A stretch of DNA of 64,000 nucleotides from Metaphire vulgaris (lineage: Eukaryota; Annelida; Clitellata; Crassiclitellata; Megascolecidae). Each line of letters starts with the position of its first letter. Position 1 is the first letter of the stretch. Positions 11,670 through 21,964 of the stretch are shown in pieces. A program made the translations under genes and the position numbers. The notes under the pieces were generated by a model. It was not told where the DNA came from. It did not search any database and worked only from the letters and a program-made list of their open reading frames with translations. Location of the stretch: NCBI GenBank assembly GCA_018105865.1, contig JACLAT010000046.1:274501-338500 (forward strand). Direction: 5' to 3'.

Positions 11670-11750
11670 GCTACGTGACTACGTTAGGTTGACAAGTGAC
11701 TTCCGACTGTTGCGCTCCTGAAAATATATTTTTTTACAAAAAAAGCCCTG
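11394..11750. mobile_element. hAT-type MITE, 357 bp, TSD AACTCAAT
   Basis: Ends CAGGGCTTCTTTT and AAAAAAAGCCCTG are inverted repeats. AACTCAAT is duplicated at 11386-11393 and 11751-11758. Inside there are CCGGAGCG/GCTCCGG words and an AT microsatellite at about 11575-11666. Non-coding. Confidence 0.85.
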
Positions 11751-11869
11751 AACTCAATACAGGGCGAAATACGAATATAGATTTAGGTGAGATATTAGTT
11801 AAACGAAGGAAATAGGCATAATAGTAGACACATAATTCAGAGACCCGAGAGTAGGATGGTGTTTTGAAA

Positions 11870-12145
11870 TAAGGAAATATGAACGCTCTCGCTGCCCATA
11901 GTTTGTGCGTAGCGCGTCACGTGTTCCAATGAGACAGTTGGAAAACCCCGTAAAGTTAGGCGTACCATTCGAGGTATAGGCAACTGGCACGGGATACAAT
12001 AAGACCTTTGTATAAGCCATACTGATGAAACACCCGTTTAACAATCGGTATGATTCTGGAAATGAACTTGTTACCCGTGGAAAGGGGAGGGGTGACGCTA
12101 ATGTAAGCCCTTTGAAACGGCACCTGCCGAAGAATACACGCGTAT
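11870..12145. repeat. Dispersed repeat with conserved 155-bp core, copy A
   Basis: The core from TGAACGCTCTCGCTGCCCATAG to the GATACAATAAGACC region is closely similar to 25705-25855, although the flanks differ. GAATACACGCG follows at both sites. There is no open frame in common. It may be a SINE or a conserved non-coding RNA segment. Confidence 0.6.
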
Positions 12146-12292
12146 AAATAGATTCTTTATAAATAGATTCTTTATAAATAAATTATTTTCGTAAGTAATT
12201 AAAGTATAGAAAAATGAGGTGTGTATAGGACAGAAAGCTATTAAACGGGAAAATTTAGATTTGTTATTTCAAAGCGCTTAATCTATCCCATA

Positions 12293-12822
12293 GGCCTAAT
12301 GCAAGAGGTTTGTTGGTAAAGGCCTAATACAAGAGGTGTGTTGGTAAAGGCCTAATACAAGAGGTTTGTTGGTAAAGGCCTAATACAAGAGGTTTGTTGG
12401 TAAAGGCCTAATACAAGAGGTGTGTTGGTAAAGGCCTAATACAAGAGGTTTGTTGGTAAAGGCCTAATACAAGAGGTTTGTTGGTAAAGGCCTAATACAA
12501 GAGGTGTGTTGGTAAAGGCCTAATACAAGAGGTGTGTTGGTAAAGGCCTAATACAAGAGGTGTGTTGGTAAAGGCCTAATACAAGAGGTTTTGTTGGTAA
12601 AGGCCTAATACAAGAGGTGTGTTGGTAAAGGCCTAATACAAGAGGTGTGTTGGTAAAGGCCTAATACAAGAGGTGTGTTGGTAAAGGCCTAATACAAGAG
12701 GTGTGTTGGTAAAGGCCTAATACAAGAGGTTTGTTGGTAAAGGCCTAATACAAGAGGTGTGTTGGTAAAGGCCTAATACAAGAGGTGTGTTGGTAAAGGC
12801 CTAATACAAGAGGTTTGTTGGT
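12293..12822. repeat. 28-bp minisatellite, about 19 copies
   Basis: The unit GGCCTAATACAAGAGGTKTG + TTGGTAAA repeats head to tail. Variation is almost confined to one G/T position, with one 29-base unit near 12585. The high identity points to recent expansion, and copy number is probably polymorphic. Confidence 0.95.
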
Positions 12823-12829
12823 GTGGGTT

Positions 12830-14847
12830 TCTTCGTCGAAGAGTGGCAAGTTCAATGGGCCTCTAACCCGATGCTTCATCAAGCAGGCCTGTCGAGAGAG
12901 ATATTGGGCCCCGGGAAAGAACAGACACGGGCCACTAACAAGTTTTAAAGTTTATATTTTTTAAACAAAGTTTGTCCTCAAAAATTCAAAGATCAAGTAC
13001 GAAAAACTGAAGAAGAGGTGACCTTTTAAAAAATTTCCATTGTCAGACTTTTCAGATCGTTAAAATTGCAAGCAATGCCTTCGACGCCCTCTCCCTCAAC
13101 CCCATTCACCGTCTTCATAATAATAAATAGTTTAGATTAAGACAACATTTTTGCCGAACCGCCCGGCCCCTTAACGATCGCCGGGCCCCTGACATTTGCC
13201 CCTCCTCATCCATTCCCCCTTTCAGCGGTCCCGACCCCAGGTCCTCGAGGAGTGAAGTTATGCTCAAGAAAATGCGTTTGACTGTAAAAGAATAGGCCTA
13301 CAGCATCTGAATGTTTATCTTTCAGTTGGCCCATTAATTATTATTCTCTTAATTCGGATTCAAATTCGGATGCTTTTGTTTTGGTGCGCTCTGTTTGGTG
13401 CCAAATATTATGCCTTTCAGTTTTTGTCCGTTTAAGTAAAATCTTTTTGTCAGTACCGCTTAATAACATCATCTTTCTATGCATTGGTCAATTCCAGAGA
13501 TCAGTCAGAGAGGGAGTGGGGAAGCAGCAAGGCAGACTATGAAAAAGCAAGCCGACAGATACGTGATTTAACTCTAGATCACAGTACTAAGAATTTATTG
13601 CTTTGACAAAATTGTCCTAATTTCAGAGTGTAGACCCTTAGAACCTATCCGAAGTGCAGCAGACCATTGCATTTAAAAGACGTAGAGACCAAAGAAAGTC
13701 CTTCGCAGCGACTCTTTGCATTGGAGGCACACATTGAGACAAGAATAGAACTTTGTAGACAGTTGAATTCGCAATAGTCCTACTCTATGCTTGTTTGGCG
13801 AAGGTTTAGGCCTACGTTGCATTGAAGACAGACAGGTGAATATGGACTTTGATATCATAGGTGCTTGAAACCCCCGATATGCTCAGAGCCTATATTTTAT
13901 TAGCTGACTATAGACCGGAGGTTGAAAAATGATCGTATTCGCAAGTCAATTCAATGTGCGCAGGAGTCGTCGAATGAGACTGTAGAATGGGCATGGCAGG
14001 TATGAATAATATATTAGACAAAAAAAATTATAAACCAATTTTAATTTTGCTGTTTCTAATACCATGATATACATGTAATACATAGAAATCAGAGTATTAT
14101 TAATCCCAGCGAATGCCTTCATAGTCGCCATCATCTGCCATCTTCGCAGCTGGTAGAATGAAGAGCTCGGCTCAGTACTTGCAAATGAATTAATACACGT
14201 GCGTGATTATTCTTGCAAAATGGAGTTGAGTATTCTGAATCACTATACCGACCGATTGTCATTACGTTGCCTAAGTTGATTGTTTGTGCTAATACTCTTG
14301 CCTATACTTTGATTGGCTATGATAATATGATTGATATTTTGCATTATAATAAAACCACAATTTTTGGGCTGCGAGTGGACGCTCTCTCGATCGAAACCCT
14401 CTCGATGAGGGCTCTCTTTCGCCAGATACCTCAGAAACATTGCGACATTACCATCGTCATCGAGAAAGTTGATCCGCAATCTAAACAGTATAGGTTAATT
14501 GAGAGTCTGTTCCTAAACGAATCCCGCCATATACACTGTAGCACTAAGTACAGGGTAGGCCAATAAAACCGGTGCCACCTTCTTTCATTGTAATTATTTT
14601 CAAAGACCCTTGATCAAAATCCATGAAATTTGGCTGACTTCTGCGGCGTCGTATCCTTAATGCAGCAATTTAAGCTTGTCATTAAAATTCAAATGTTCAG
14701 TGGAGCTACTCGGCGAAAACCAAGTTAGTAGATATAAGATGCTTTTATAAAAGTATATTTGCCACAATGCTTGATTGATTGCTAATATTACTAACTGAAA
14801 GCTTTAATGCACTGTCTAAATAAATTTTCTGGCTTTTAATCTTATCT
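12830..14847. other. Non-coding stretch, no gene seen
   Basis: It contains a short GGGCCCC-rich segment (12880-13260) that may be an old repeat, then unremarkable AT-rich DNA. Near 14551 there is a TA-flanked CAGGGTAGGCC...GGTGCCACC end resembling one terminus of a Tc1/mariner element, but no matching second terminus was found. Confidence 0.4.
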
Positions 14848-14851
14848 TTAA

Positions 14852-14925
14852 CCCCTTCACCGGGCGCGACGGCTCAGAGCCGTCCAGTTTACATTGAGTT
14901 GCAGATTTATTCCCCAGTTAAGGGG
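14852..14925. mobile_element. piggyBac-type MITE, 74 bp
   Basis: CCCCTTCACC...AGTTAAGGGG is flanked by TTAA at 14848-14851 and 14926-14929. It shares CCGTCCA and TTTACATTGAGTT words with the MITE at 24697-24768. TTAA target plus short TIRs is the piggyBac signature. Confidence 0.7.
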
Positions 14926-15334
14926 TTAATATCCTCACAATTATAACTATGTTTGTTTTATTTACAGTCAGTTTTGCATAAAATAAATAATATGAGTTTT
15001 TTTTAGTAAGTAACATGACGAAAGATAATCATTTCCTAATGAATGGTTTTCATCAGAAGATTTTTGGTTTCCAGACGATATCTGAGAAGAATTCTGATCA
15101 AGATGTATAGAAGGACGAATTTTGAATGACTGACGCAAAAAGCCGATATTGCTGATACGACCCAGGCGTATCTAAGATACGCCCCAGTCTACCTGAGAAG
15201 AGATTATAACTACTTTGCGATGTAAACAGAAGTCAACCGATCAGAAGGTTTGTGAATATCCGCAGTAACTGGCTTGTCAATATCTTGCTTATCGGCCATG
15301 TTCCACGATGCGTACTTAGTGAAAATACCCCACT

Positions 15335-15460
15335 GAGGAGATTCAAAGCTGAATTTCAAACAGAATTCACTTCAAATGACTCAATCACTCGCTCGCTTTG
15401 GTTGGAAGCTATTGCTATAGCACAGCACAATCGTCATAACGCAGACTACGATTATTGTCC
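15335..15460 (+). pseudogene. Out-of-frame duplicate of an ankyrin-Mab21 gene segment
   Basis: This segment, reading LRRFKAEFQTEFTSNDSITR then SLWLEA, is a direct duplicate (about 340 bases upstream) of the in-gene segment RRFKAGFQTEFTSKDSITR at about 15675-15800. Its frame is offset from the downstream ORF, and its own frame ends in TGA overlapping the ATG at 15472. There is no ATG ahead of it in frame. It is either a relic of a local duplication or a spliced upstream exon; the in-frame TAG at 15418-15420 of the main frame argues against simple read-through. Confidence 0.55.
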
Positions 15461-15471
15461 CGACGATCGCG

Positions 15472-18400
15472 ATGATTGAACAGGACTTATTTTTAAGAGC
15501 AGTTGAAAATGGTGACACTGAAACTGTCAAAACCTATCTTCCTACAAAAGAATCCAGTTTCGAAGTTTTATACCGTCGTGCAGAGACCGGTATTCTAATT
15601 GATCATCACGAATATAATTCTGAACAAATGGATATGCAATCTCATGAGGATATTCTGATTGAAGACACCACACAGAGGAGATTCAAAGCTGGATTTCAAA
15701 CAGAATTCACTTCAAAAGACTCAATCACTCGCTCGGTTTGGTTGGAGGCTGTTACTGTTGCAGAAAACAAAAGTCTCGACGAACCATATATTAATTGTCC
15801 GGACGAAATGCTGTTTAATGATCAGCGTTTTAATCACGGATTTAATGAAGATGGGCAAACTATTCTTCGTCAAGTTGTGGCATTGTGCTTGGCAAGTGAA
15901 CATGACACCAGGAAGTTGAAAGCAATTGACATTTTTTTGAAATCCGAGAAATTCTGTGCAAACGTTTCAAATTTTCAGATTGAGACAATTTTTGAAGTCG
16001 TTTGTGAAATAAAGCCAGATCGCTACAACCAATTGGATAGACTTCTGCTGATCTTTCTCCAGAATGGGGTTAATTTAAATGGCAGAAACAAAAACGGAGA
16101 AACATTCTTGATGCTTGCATGCAAAAATGGATGCGATGACATTGTTCGCAGTATATTAGATTTGGATTCACATGGATATGTTCTTGACATCGACGCTGTC
16201 GATGAGTCTGGTGAAACGGGTCTAATGAAAGCGTGTGAAAACAGACGCCTTAACATTGTTCGCTGTTTATTGAATTGGGAATTGGATGTCGAGGCTGCAG
16301 ATAATTCTGGTGAAACTGCTTTAATGAAAGCAAAACGAAATAATGATTCAAAAATTGTTGCCGCTTTGTTACTAAAGAAATTATTATCAGCTGTTAAAGA
16401 TAGAAACGAAGACGATATCCAGAAAAATGACCACTTTCTTCACGGATTTAATGAAGACGAGATAGCTGCATTTTATGAAGTGGTGGAAGAATACATTAAA
16501 TATAATATGGATTTCGGAAAAAAGAAAGCAATTGAAATTTTATTAAAATCTTGGAAAATCATTGCAAAGATTCTGAATTTCCGAAAAGAGACAATTTTTC
16601 AAATCATTTGTAAAATTAAGCCTGAAATAGAAGATATGCTGCAGATACTTTTCCGATATGAGATTGATTTAAATGGAAGAAACAAAAACGGAGGAACGTT
16701 CTTGATGGTTGCATGTGAAAATAGACGCTTTGACATTGTTCGCAGTTTATTAGATTTGGCATCACGGGAATTTGTTCTTGAAATCGACGCTGTCGACAAT
16801 TCAGGAGAAACGGCTTTAATGAAAGCGAAAGAAAGGCATTTTGATGAAATTGTTGACGCTTTGCTAGAATTTAAATTGATATCAGCAGTTAAAGATGAAA
16901 ACGCAGACATTGTCAAATCCATGTTGCCAGAGTTCCGTAACACATCAGATGTCTTTGTAAAAACGTGTAAATCGAATCAAGATGTCATTGAAATGTGGTG
17001 TGAGCAGAAAAGAAAAACTGATATTTGGTTAATGGCCATGAACATAGCAATTGAAAGAGATACAAAACATTCAGAAGAAATTCAGAAACTTCTTTTGGAT
17101 TGTGACATTCTTCTAAGTCAAGAGATTGAAACAGGTTATTTATCGTTTGATCAACTCATGCACGGATCGGAAGTCGACGATGACAAAAAGCTTCGATTAA
17201 TTGAACTGCTCTTAAAATCAGGAAAAATCAATGCTAACGATAGAGATGCATTTGGGAAAACAGCGCTGCACATGGCTCGAGAGAAAAAATTAATTTCATT
17301 ACTTATTCGTTATGGTGCAGACGTCAATATAAAAGACAACGAAGGAAAGACACCGTTAATGCTTTTTTCAGATAAGGATAGCATAGAAAGATTTCCAGTC
17401 ATTCGGACACTATTGGAAGAGGCGGGAACTTTGGTGAATCTCGACGAAATGGATTCTTATGGTCGAACGGCCTTGATGCATGAGGTAATGTCTAATCGTT
17501 CGCATTATGTTGAATTGCTACTAAATAAAGGCGCATCAGTCAATTTATCCGATAATCTTGGGTTTACTGCCCTCCATCATGCTTTACATGGAGGTATGGA
17601 TGAACATTTCAAATATCCCCGAAATTCTGAAGAATTGAAGATAATGAAGGAAATGACAATTCCTTTCGATGCAGAAGAATACAATGAAGAAGAACAGAAA
17701 TACTATGCCTGGAGTGAGGATAGAAGGAAAATAGTTGAATTGTTGTTGCAGAGACCAGAAATAGATGTGAATTTATTAATCTTTGAAACATTTTCACCTT
17801 TGGATATAGCTGAAGGACAGATTCTAGAAATTCCGTCATCAATTAAAAAAGCTTTGAAGAAGAAAAGAGCGGTTTTAAACGTTTACCAGCCGGCAAAATC
17901 GCAGTCAAAAAGTGATTTCCTACTGGATTTTACATTCAAGTTGATTTCAACTTTGAAACAACTCGTTTGGACGGATAATTCACTTAATCAAACAAATTTT
18001 TATATCGTTAAAGAGAGATGGCTGTCTTTAATCGATCCATTTATGGAACAAATAGTCCTAGACAAAAACCAACAGGGAAGATCAGCTTTGCATTTGGCTG
18101 TCATTTCTTTTCATGATTTTAATTTTGATGATTTAATAGTGGATTTGGCTGAATCAATAGTGGGGAAGTTGATCTCGCTCGGTTGCAGTGTCAATGATAC
18201 TGACATTTTCGGACGCACTCCATTACATTACGCTAATTACGATTTAAAGGAATCGCTTCTATCTCACGGAGCCGATGAATCAATTAAAGATAAAGACGGA
18301 AATATTCCGTTTGACGATCCATTTCCGAATTTGTCATATGAAACTTATTATACAAATCGAAATGATGAAACCTATTTACTTCGTCTAATGAATAACAGGC

Positions 18401-19740
18401 AAATGGAAATAAGTGTTCAGTGTGTTGGTGATAGAGTTCGGGAAGGAGTTAATTATGAAACTACTCCTGGATTACTATGGGAAAAGGGCGACTATGGATA
18501 TCGTCATCCCTTATTTCAAAAAATCACTAAAGAAGTAACAGATGTGATGAACAATATTGCCAAAGAGATTGAAAGACTGGATCCTAGATTTGAAATTAGA
18601 CCTGAGGTTGTTGGAAGTTCTAATGAAGGAACAAGAATTGGAAAACCAGATGAATTTGATTTTTGTGTTGTTCTTACAAGGATCAGTGAACTTTGCGAAG
18701 TTTCTCAATCTCCAGAACTTCCCACTGGATTTGTTCGTCTAAAGCGAAACCCGACAAAAGTAGAAGAAACAAGTGATTTTGATTGTCTATTCAGGGAAGA
18801 TGGAATACTAAACACTGAAAAACTTAATTGGCAATTTGCAACCATGCTACACAACGCTATAGGAAATATTGATAGTCAACTGAGTTTAGAGTGGATTTTG
18901 AAATCGCCGATCATAGATGTCCCTATTTCTGACAATATAAAGAAAGTGTTAAACATTAGAATGATTAATCCTCTAAATTTCTTTGCTGTCAAAGAAATTT
19001 CAATAGGCATTGTTCCCTGCATTCATGTTGATGGATGGTGGCCGGACGACGCCATTTTAAATGTGAGCGATGAAATAAGGAAGACCGGTTGCATTTTTGT
19101 CTTTGATCATCCTCAAAAACTCTATCCGTGGGTTCCATATTCGGAATCTTGCGCTAGGATTTCATTCTCTAAAGCTGAAAGTGACACGATTAAACAGAGC
19201 TGTGACAATGCCAGGGAAGCCTATATGATTGGAAAGATGATGGCTGAGCATTCGCTTAAGGATTGTTCTAAATACGTTATGAAGAATTCTTTATTGTACT
19301 GCATTGAATCTTTATCGCCATCTTCTGAGAAAGCATCTCAACTGGGATTGAGTCTTGAAGAAATGAACTCCAAATTTCATCAAATGGACCGTTATTTGTG
19401 GTTGAAATGTTTGATGAAATGCCATCTTGAGTTTGTTGCACAGGATTTCTGTCCGTGTTATTTCCTGCCGAATTTCAGTAACTGTTCCGTAGCTGGAACA
19501 CGAAAATATTTAAAACAACATTTTATGTTTTGGATTAATGATAACCGATCAACCACTTCCCATTCGTTTCCTGATACATGCAAAGACGCTTGCGCGCTTT
19601 ATAGTTTTGCTTCAAATGATATTTCCGAGTCTTCATACCAGTTGCCAGCTCCCGATCCACTCTGGGAATGTTTTGATCGAAAACAGTTGATCGCAAGTCT
19701 GTGTGAGATCGCATCAGTGATATTTCAGTTCGGGAAATAA
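15472..19740 (+). CDS. Ankyrin-repeat / Mab-21 (cGAS-like receptor) protein, 1422 aa
   Basis: A single uninterrupted ORF. Residues about 195-305, 400-470, 590-710 and 864-953 carry ankyrin-type repeats (GETFLMLAC, GETALMKA, GKTALHMA, GRTALMHE, GRTPLHYA). Residues about 984-1395 are a Mab-21/cGAS-like nucleotidyltransferase: GSSNEGT at 1048-1054 is the G-S motif, and E1061-F-D1063 in PDEFDF supplies the first two metal ligands. In the strand with ISIGIVPCIHVDGWWP the position expected to be the third Asp is G1179 (GGC). The C-terminal half is typical of the family (ARISFSKAE, YVMKNSLLYCIE, YFLPNF). Active relatives make cyclic dinucleotide signals on binding foreign nucleic acid; the missing Asp suggests an inactive or altered enzyme. 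ATG 15472 is the first after an in-frame TAG at 15418. The last eight codons come from a hAT insertion. Confidence 0.85.
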   Translation: MIEQDLFLRAVENGDTETVKTYLPTKESSFEVLYRRAETGILIDHHEYNSEQMDMQSHEDILIEDTTQRRFKAGFQTEFTSKDSITRSVWLEAVTVAENKSLDEPYINCPDEMLFNDQRFNHGFNEDGQTILRQVVALCLASEHDTRKLKAIDIFLKSEKFCANVSNFQIETIFEVVCEIKPDRYNQLDRLLLIFLQNGVNLNGRNKNGETFLMLACKNGCDDIVRSILDLDSHGYVLDIDAVDESGETGLMKACENRRLNIVRCLLNWELDVEAADNSGETALMKAKRNNDSKIVAALLLKKLLSAVKDRNEDDIQKNDHFLHGFNEDEIAAFYEVVEEYIKYNMDFGKKKAIEILLKSWKIIAKILNFRKETIFQIICKIKPEIEDMLQILFRYEIDLNGRNKNGGTFLMVACENRRFDIVRSLLDLASREFVLEIDAVDNSGETALMKAKERHFDEIVDALLEFKLISAVKDENADIVKSMLPEFRNTSDVFVKTCKSNQDVIEMWCEQKRKTDIWLMAMNIAIERDTKHSEEIQKLLLDCDILLSQEIETGYLSFDQLMHGSEVDDDKKLRLIELLLKSGKINANDRDAFGKTALHMAREKKLISLLIRYGADVNIKDNEGKTPLMLFSDKDSIERFPVIRTLLEEAGTLVNLDEMDSYGRTALMHEVMSNRSHYVELLLNKGASVNLSDNLGFTALHHALHGGMDEHFKYPRNSEELKIMKEMTIPFDAEEYNEEEQKYYAWSEDRRKIVELLLQRPEIDVNLLIFETFSPLDIAEGQILEIPSSIKKALKKKRAVLNVYQPAKSQSKSDFLLDFTFKLISTLKQLVWTDNSLNQTNFYIVKERWLSLIDPFMEQIVLDKNQQGRSALHLAVISFHDFNFDDLIVDLAESIVGKLISLGCSVNDTDIFGRTPLHYANYDLKESLLSHGADESIKDKDGNIPFDDPFPNLSYETYYTNRNDETYLLRLMNNRQMEISVQCVGDRVREGVNYETTPGLLWEKGDYGYRHPLFQKITKEVTDVMNNIAKEIERLDPRFEIRPEVVGSSNEGTRIGKPDEFDFCVVLTRISELCEVSQSPELPTGFVRLKRNPTKVEETSDFDCLFREDGILNTEKLNWQFATMLHNAIGNIDSQLSLEWILKSPIIDVPISDNIKKVLNIRMINPLNFFAVKEISIGIVPCIHVDGWWPDDAILNVSDEIRKTGCIFVFDHPQKLYPWVPYSESCARISFSKAESDTIKQSCDNAREAYMIGKMMAEHSLKDCSKYVMKNSLLYCIESLSPSSEKASQLGLSLEEMNSKFHQMDRYLWLKCLMKCHLEFVAQDFCPCYFLPNFSNCSVAGTRKYLKQHFMFWINDNRSTTSHSFPDTCKDACALYSFASNDISESSYQLPAPDPLWECFDRKQLIASLCEIASVIFQFGK

Positions 19741-20889
19741 TTTCAGTTTCTATTCAGTTTCAGTTCTAGGGTTGCCAATTTCAGTTTCTATTCAGTTTCA
19801 GTTCGGGAAATAATTTCAGTTTCTATTCAGTTTCAGTTCTAGGGTTGCCAATTTCAGTTTATATTCAGTTTCAGTTCGGGAAATAATTTCAATTTTAGTT
19901 AACAGCTGATAATCATTTTCAACGTTCAATAAGTGGCAAGTAACAATTGTTCTGTTCAGTTAAGTAACTACAGTAAGTTAAGTATCTAAGTTAAATCAAT
20001 GTGCATTTAGTTTTAAGAAGACTCGCATTTCTAAAATTCCTTCGGCCAGCTGTTAACAAGCCACACAGTGAGAAGATTCGCTCAACATAGGCCTGTTAGG
20101 CAGGCGCAGTGATTAAATCTTCAGCCAGATCTCTAATTGAGCGCAGGATGCGACGACGCTTTTCCAGAAAGTCAGTGCATCTTCATTTAGTATTGCTGAA
20201 GTTCTGACAAGTAGTTGTCCAGCTGGCCTTGAATGGAAGACACTGTAGGATTAGCGGATAGGCCAGTAGGTGTTTCAGATGCTATCATCAACTTATTATT
20301 ATGTATGATTAGCTGTTCTGTTTGACGAGATGCCAGTAGTACTGATGCCACAGATATGGTCAAGTAGACAAGCAGCAACAGGGATAGGATTAAATTGAAA
20401 TGACTGGGGATCAAGAACTGAAGCAAAGCGACTTGTGAAATCAGAGAGCATTAGGCCTATGAGCTTTCTTGAACCGCTAAAATGGTGAAGGTGACACTCC
20501 AAATTTAGAAGTGATGGCAGAATATATGACATTGGCTGTGAGTCAGTTTGAAGAATGTCAGAGTAATTCGTGCACATTGCATAGTTTTGTGATAAAGTAA
20601 GTAGGTAAGTAAAATTTCTTTTACCGGACTGGCGCTTTCAAAATCAGGCTCAGCGGGTAAGTTGTGTATTTAAATCCAAAAAGACCTTTAGAAAATTTTC
20701 AGTATTTACTAACAATTTCAGTTCGGGAAATAATTTCAGTTTCTATTCAGTTTCAGTTTTAGGGTTGCCAATTTCAGTTTCTATTCAGTTTCAGTTCGGG
20801 AAATAATTTCAGTTTCAGTTTCAGTTTCAGTTAACTGATTTAAAATAATTTCAGTTTCTATTCAGTTTCAGTTCACTGAAATATCACTG
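19715..20889 (-). mobile_element. hAT element, 1175 bp, TSD GATCGCAT, at the 3' end of the ankyrin-Mab21 ORF
   Basis: Ends CAGTGATATTTCAGTT and AACTGAAATATCACTG (one internal mismatch) are inverted, and GATCGCAT is duplicated at 19707-19714 and 20890-20897. The flanks hold many TTTCAGTTTCTATTCAG subterminal repeats. The minus strand keeps transposase debris: YILPSLLNLECH and PVAACLLD (20290-20560), DALTFWK (about 20160), and the hATC dimerisation signature AYVERIFSLCGLLTAGRR (about 20040-20100), with stops and frameshifts between. It is a decayed, internally deleted copy. It supplies the present stop codon (19738-19740) and the start of the 3' UTR of the host gene. Confidence 0.9.
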
Positions 20890-20902
20890 GATCGCATACA
20901 CG

Positions 20903-20905
20903 TAA
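20903..20905 (+). other. Inferred ancestral stop codon of the ankyrin-Mab21 gene
   Basis: If the hAT element and one GATCGCAT copy are removed, the frame reads ...E-I-A-Y-T and then TAA here. The ancestral protein would be 1416 residues, with YT in place of the present SVIFQFGK. This follows directly from the TSD arithmetic. Confidence 0.75.
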
Positions 20906-21339
20906 TTCAAAACACTCATGACATGTAAGCAAAGTTTTTTGCAAAGTATATCTCAAGAAGTACTGCAAAAATGTATGCGTTCTTATATATTGAAAATATC
21001 TGGGTTTAACATAAGCGAGCGTGTATGTGAAGATTTATTTATTTATTTTATTTATTCCATTAAGCGCAGGGCTGAGATACTTAGCTAAATGTGGCATACG
21101 GGCATTACTGCCTGTGTGAAAGCCACTAGGGGCGCTAATGGGGCGAGCCCCATTAGCGCCCCTAACCCGCCCCGTCAGCCTACCGCTCCAACGCATAACC
21201 CACTCTGCCATCGTACGCCCTCTAAGATAATGCATGTTACGGCAAATCCAAAGTTTTCAAGGCGAAGAGGGAAAAGTCAATTAGAATCTAATTTGAGATG
21301 TGTTTTACTGTTACTTGACAGTGGTATTAACGGCAACTA

Positions 21340-21962
21340 CAGTGTGTCCGGATAAAAAGTGTGTCAACTCTGTTTTCATTTTAACCTTAATTAAAAAATC
21401 TCGGCCGATTTCTATCAAATTTGGATAGTTTTTGCAGGGCTGAATTCAAAATCATAGGATGTAAAAACGGAATCTTTTGTCCCCGCCGTTTAGTTATTTC
21501 TTTACTTAATATATGGCGTTAGGCTACTCAAACTGTCGTCGAATTACTGCACAGGGAGACTCCTGCTTTCATACCATTTAGCTGTGACCACCAAACTCTC
21601 CAGATTTGAACCTGTTGGACGACTCTGTGTAGGTATTCTACCGGAAAGGGTCTACCGGTCACGCATTTCCAATCTGAAAGAACTGAAGCAAAGATTGATG
21701 ACTGGTGAGTGAGGGATCAAAGTTCGATCATGACGTCATTGCAGCAATAATTTAGCATTGGCGACGGCGTCTGAAATCTTGCTACAATTTTTTGGTGGAC
21801 ATTTTGAATATTCATTGTAAACGTGTTCTGAAAATGTTTGTAGGCCTATCTATTTGAAAGCCAATTTATTTTCTCTTTTAAACTTTTTAAATATAAAGCG
21901 ATCAAATTTTCTTAAAGATATAGTGAAAATAGAGTTGGCACCATTTTTACCCGAGCACAGTG
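21340..21962 (+). mobile_element. Tc1/mariner relic, 623 bp
   Basis: Ends CAGTGTGTCCGGATAAAAAG and its imperfect inverse ending GAGCACAGTG are flanked by TA on both sides. Inside, the plus strand reads PNSPDLNLLDDSVW (compare the mariner PDLNPLD motif) and ends in a GGHFEYSL-like C-terminus, with several frameshifts. It is an internally deleted, dead copy. Confidence 0.7.
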
Positions 21963-21964
21963 TA

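Noticed and set aside
12293..12822. CRISPR array
   Set aside because: Units are contiguous with no unique spacers, and the sequence is from an animal genome.
14213..14566. 117-codon ORF on the plus strand
   Set aside because: No domain recognised, its end runs into a transposon-like terminus, and an antisense ORF overlaps it.
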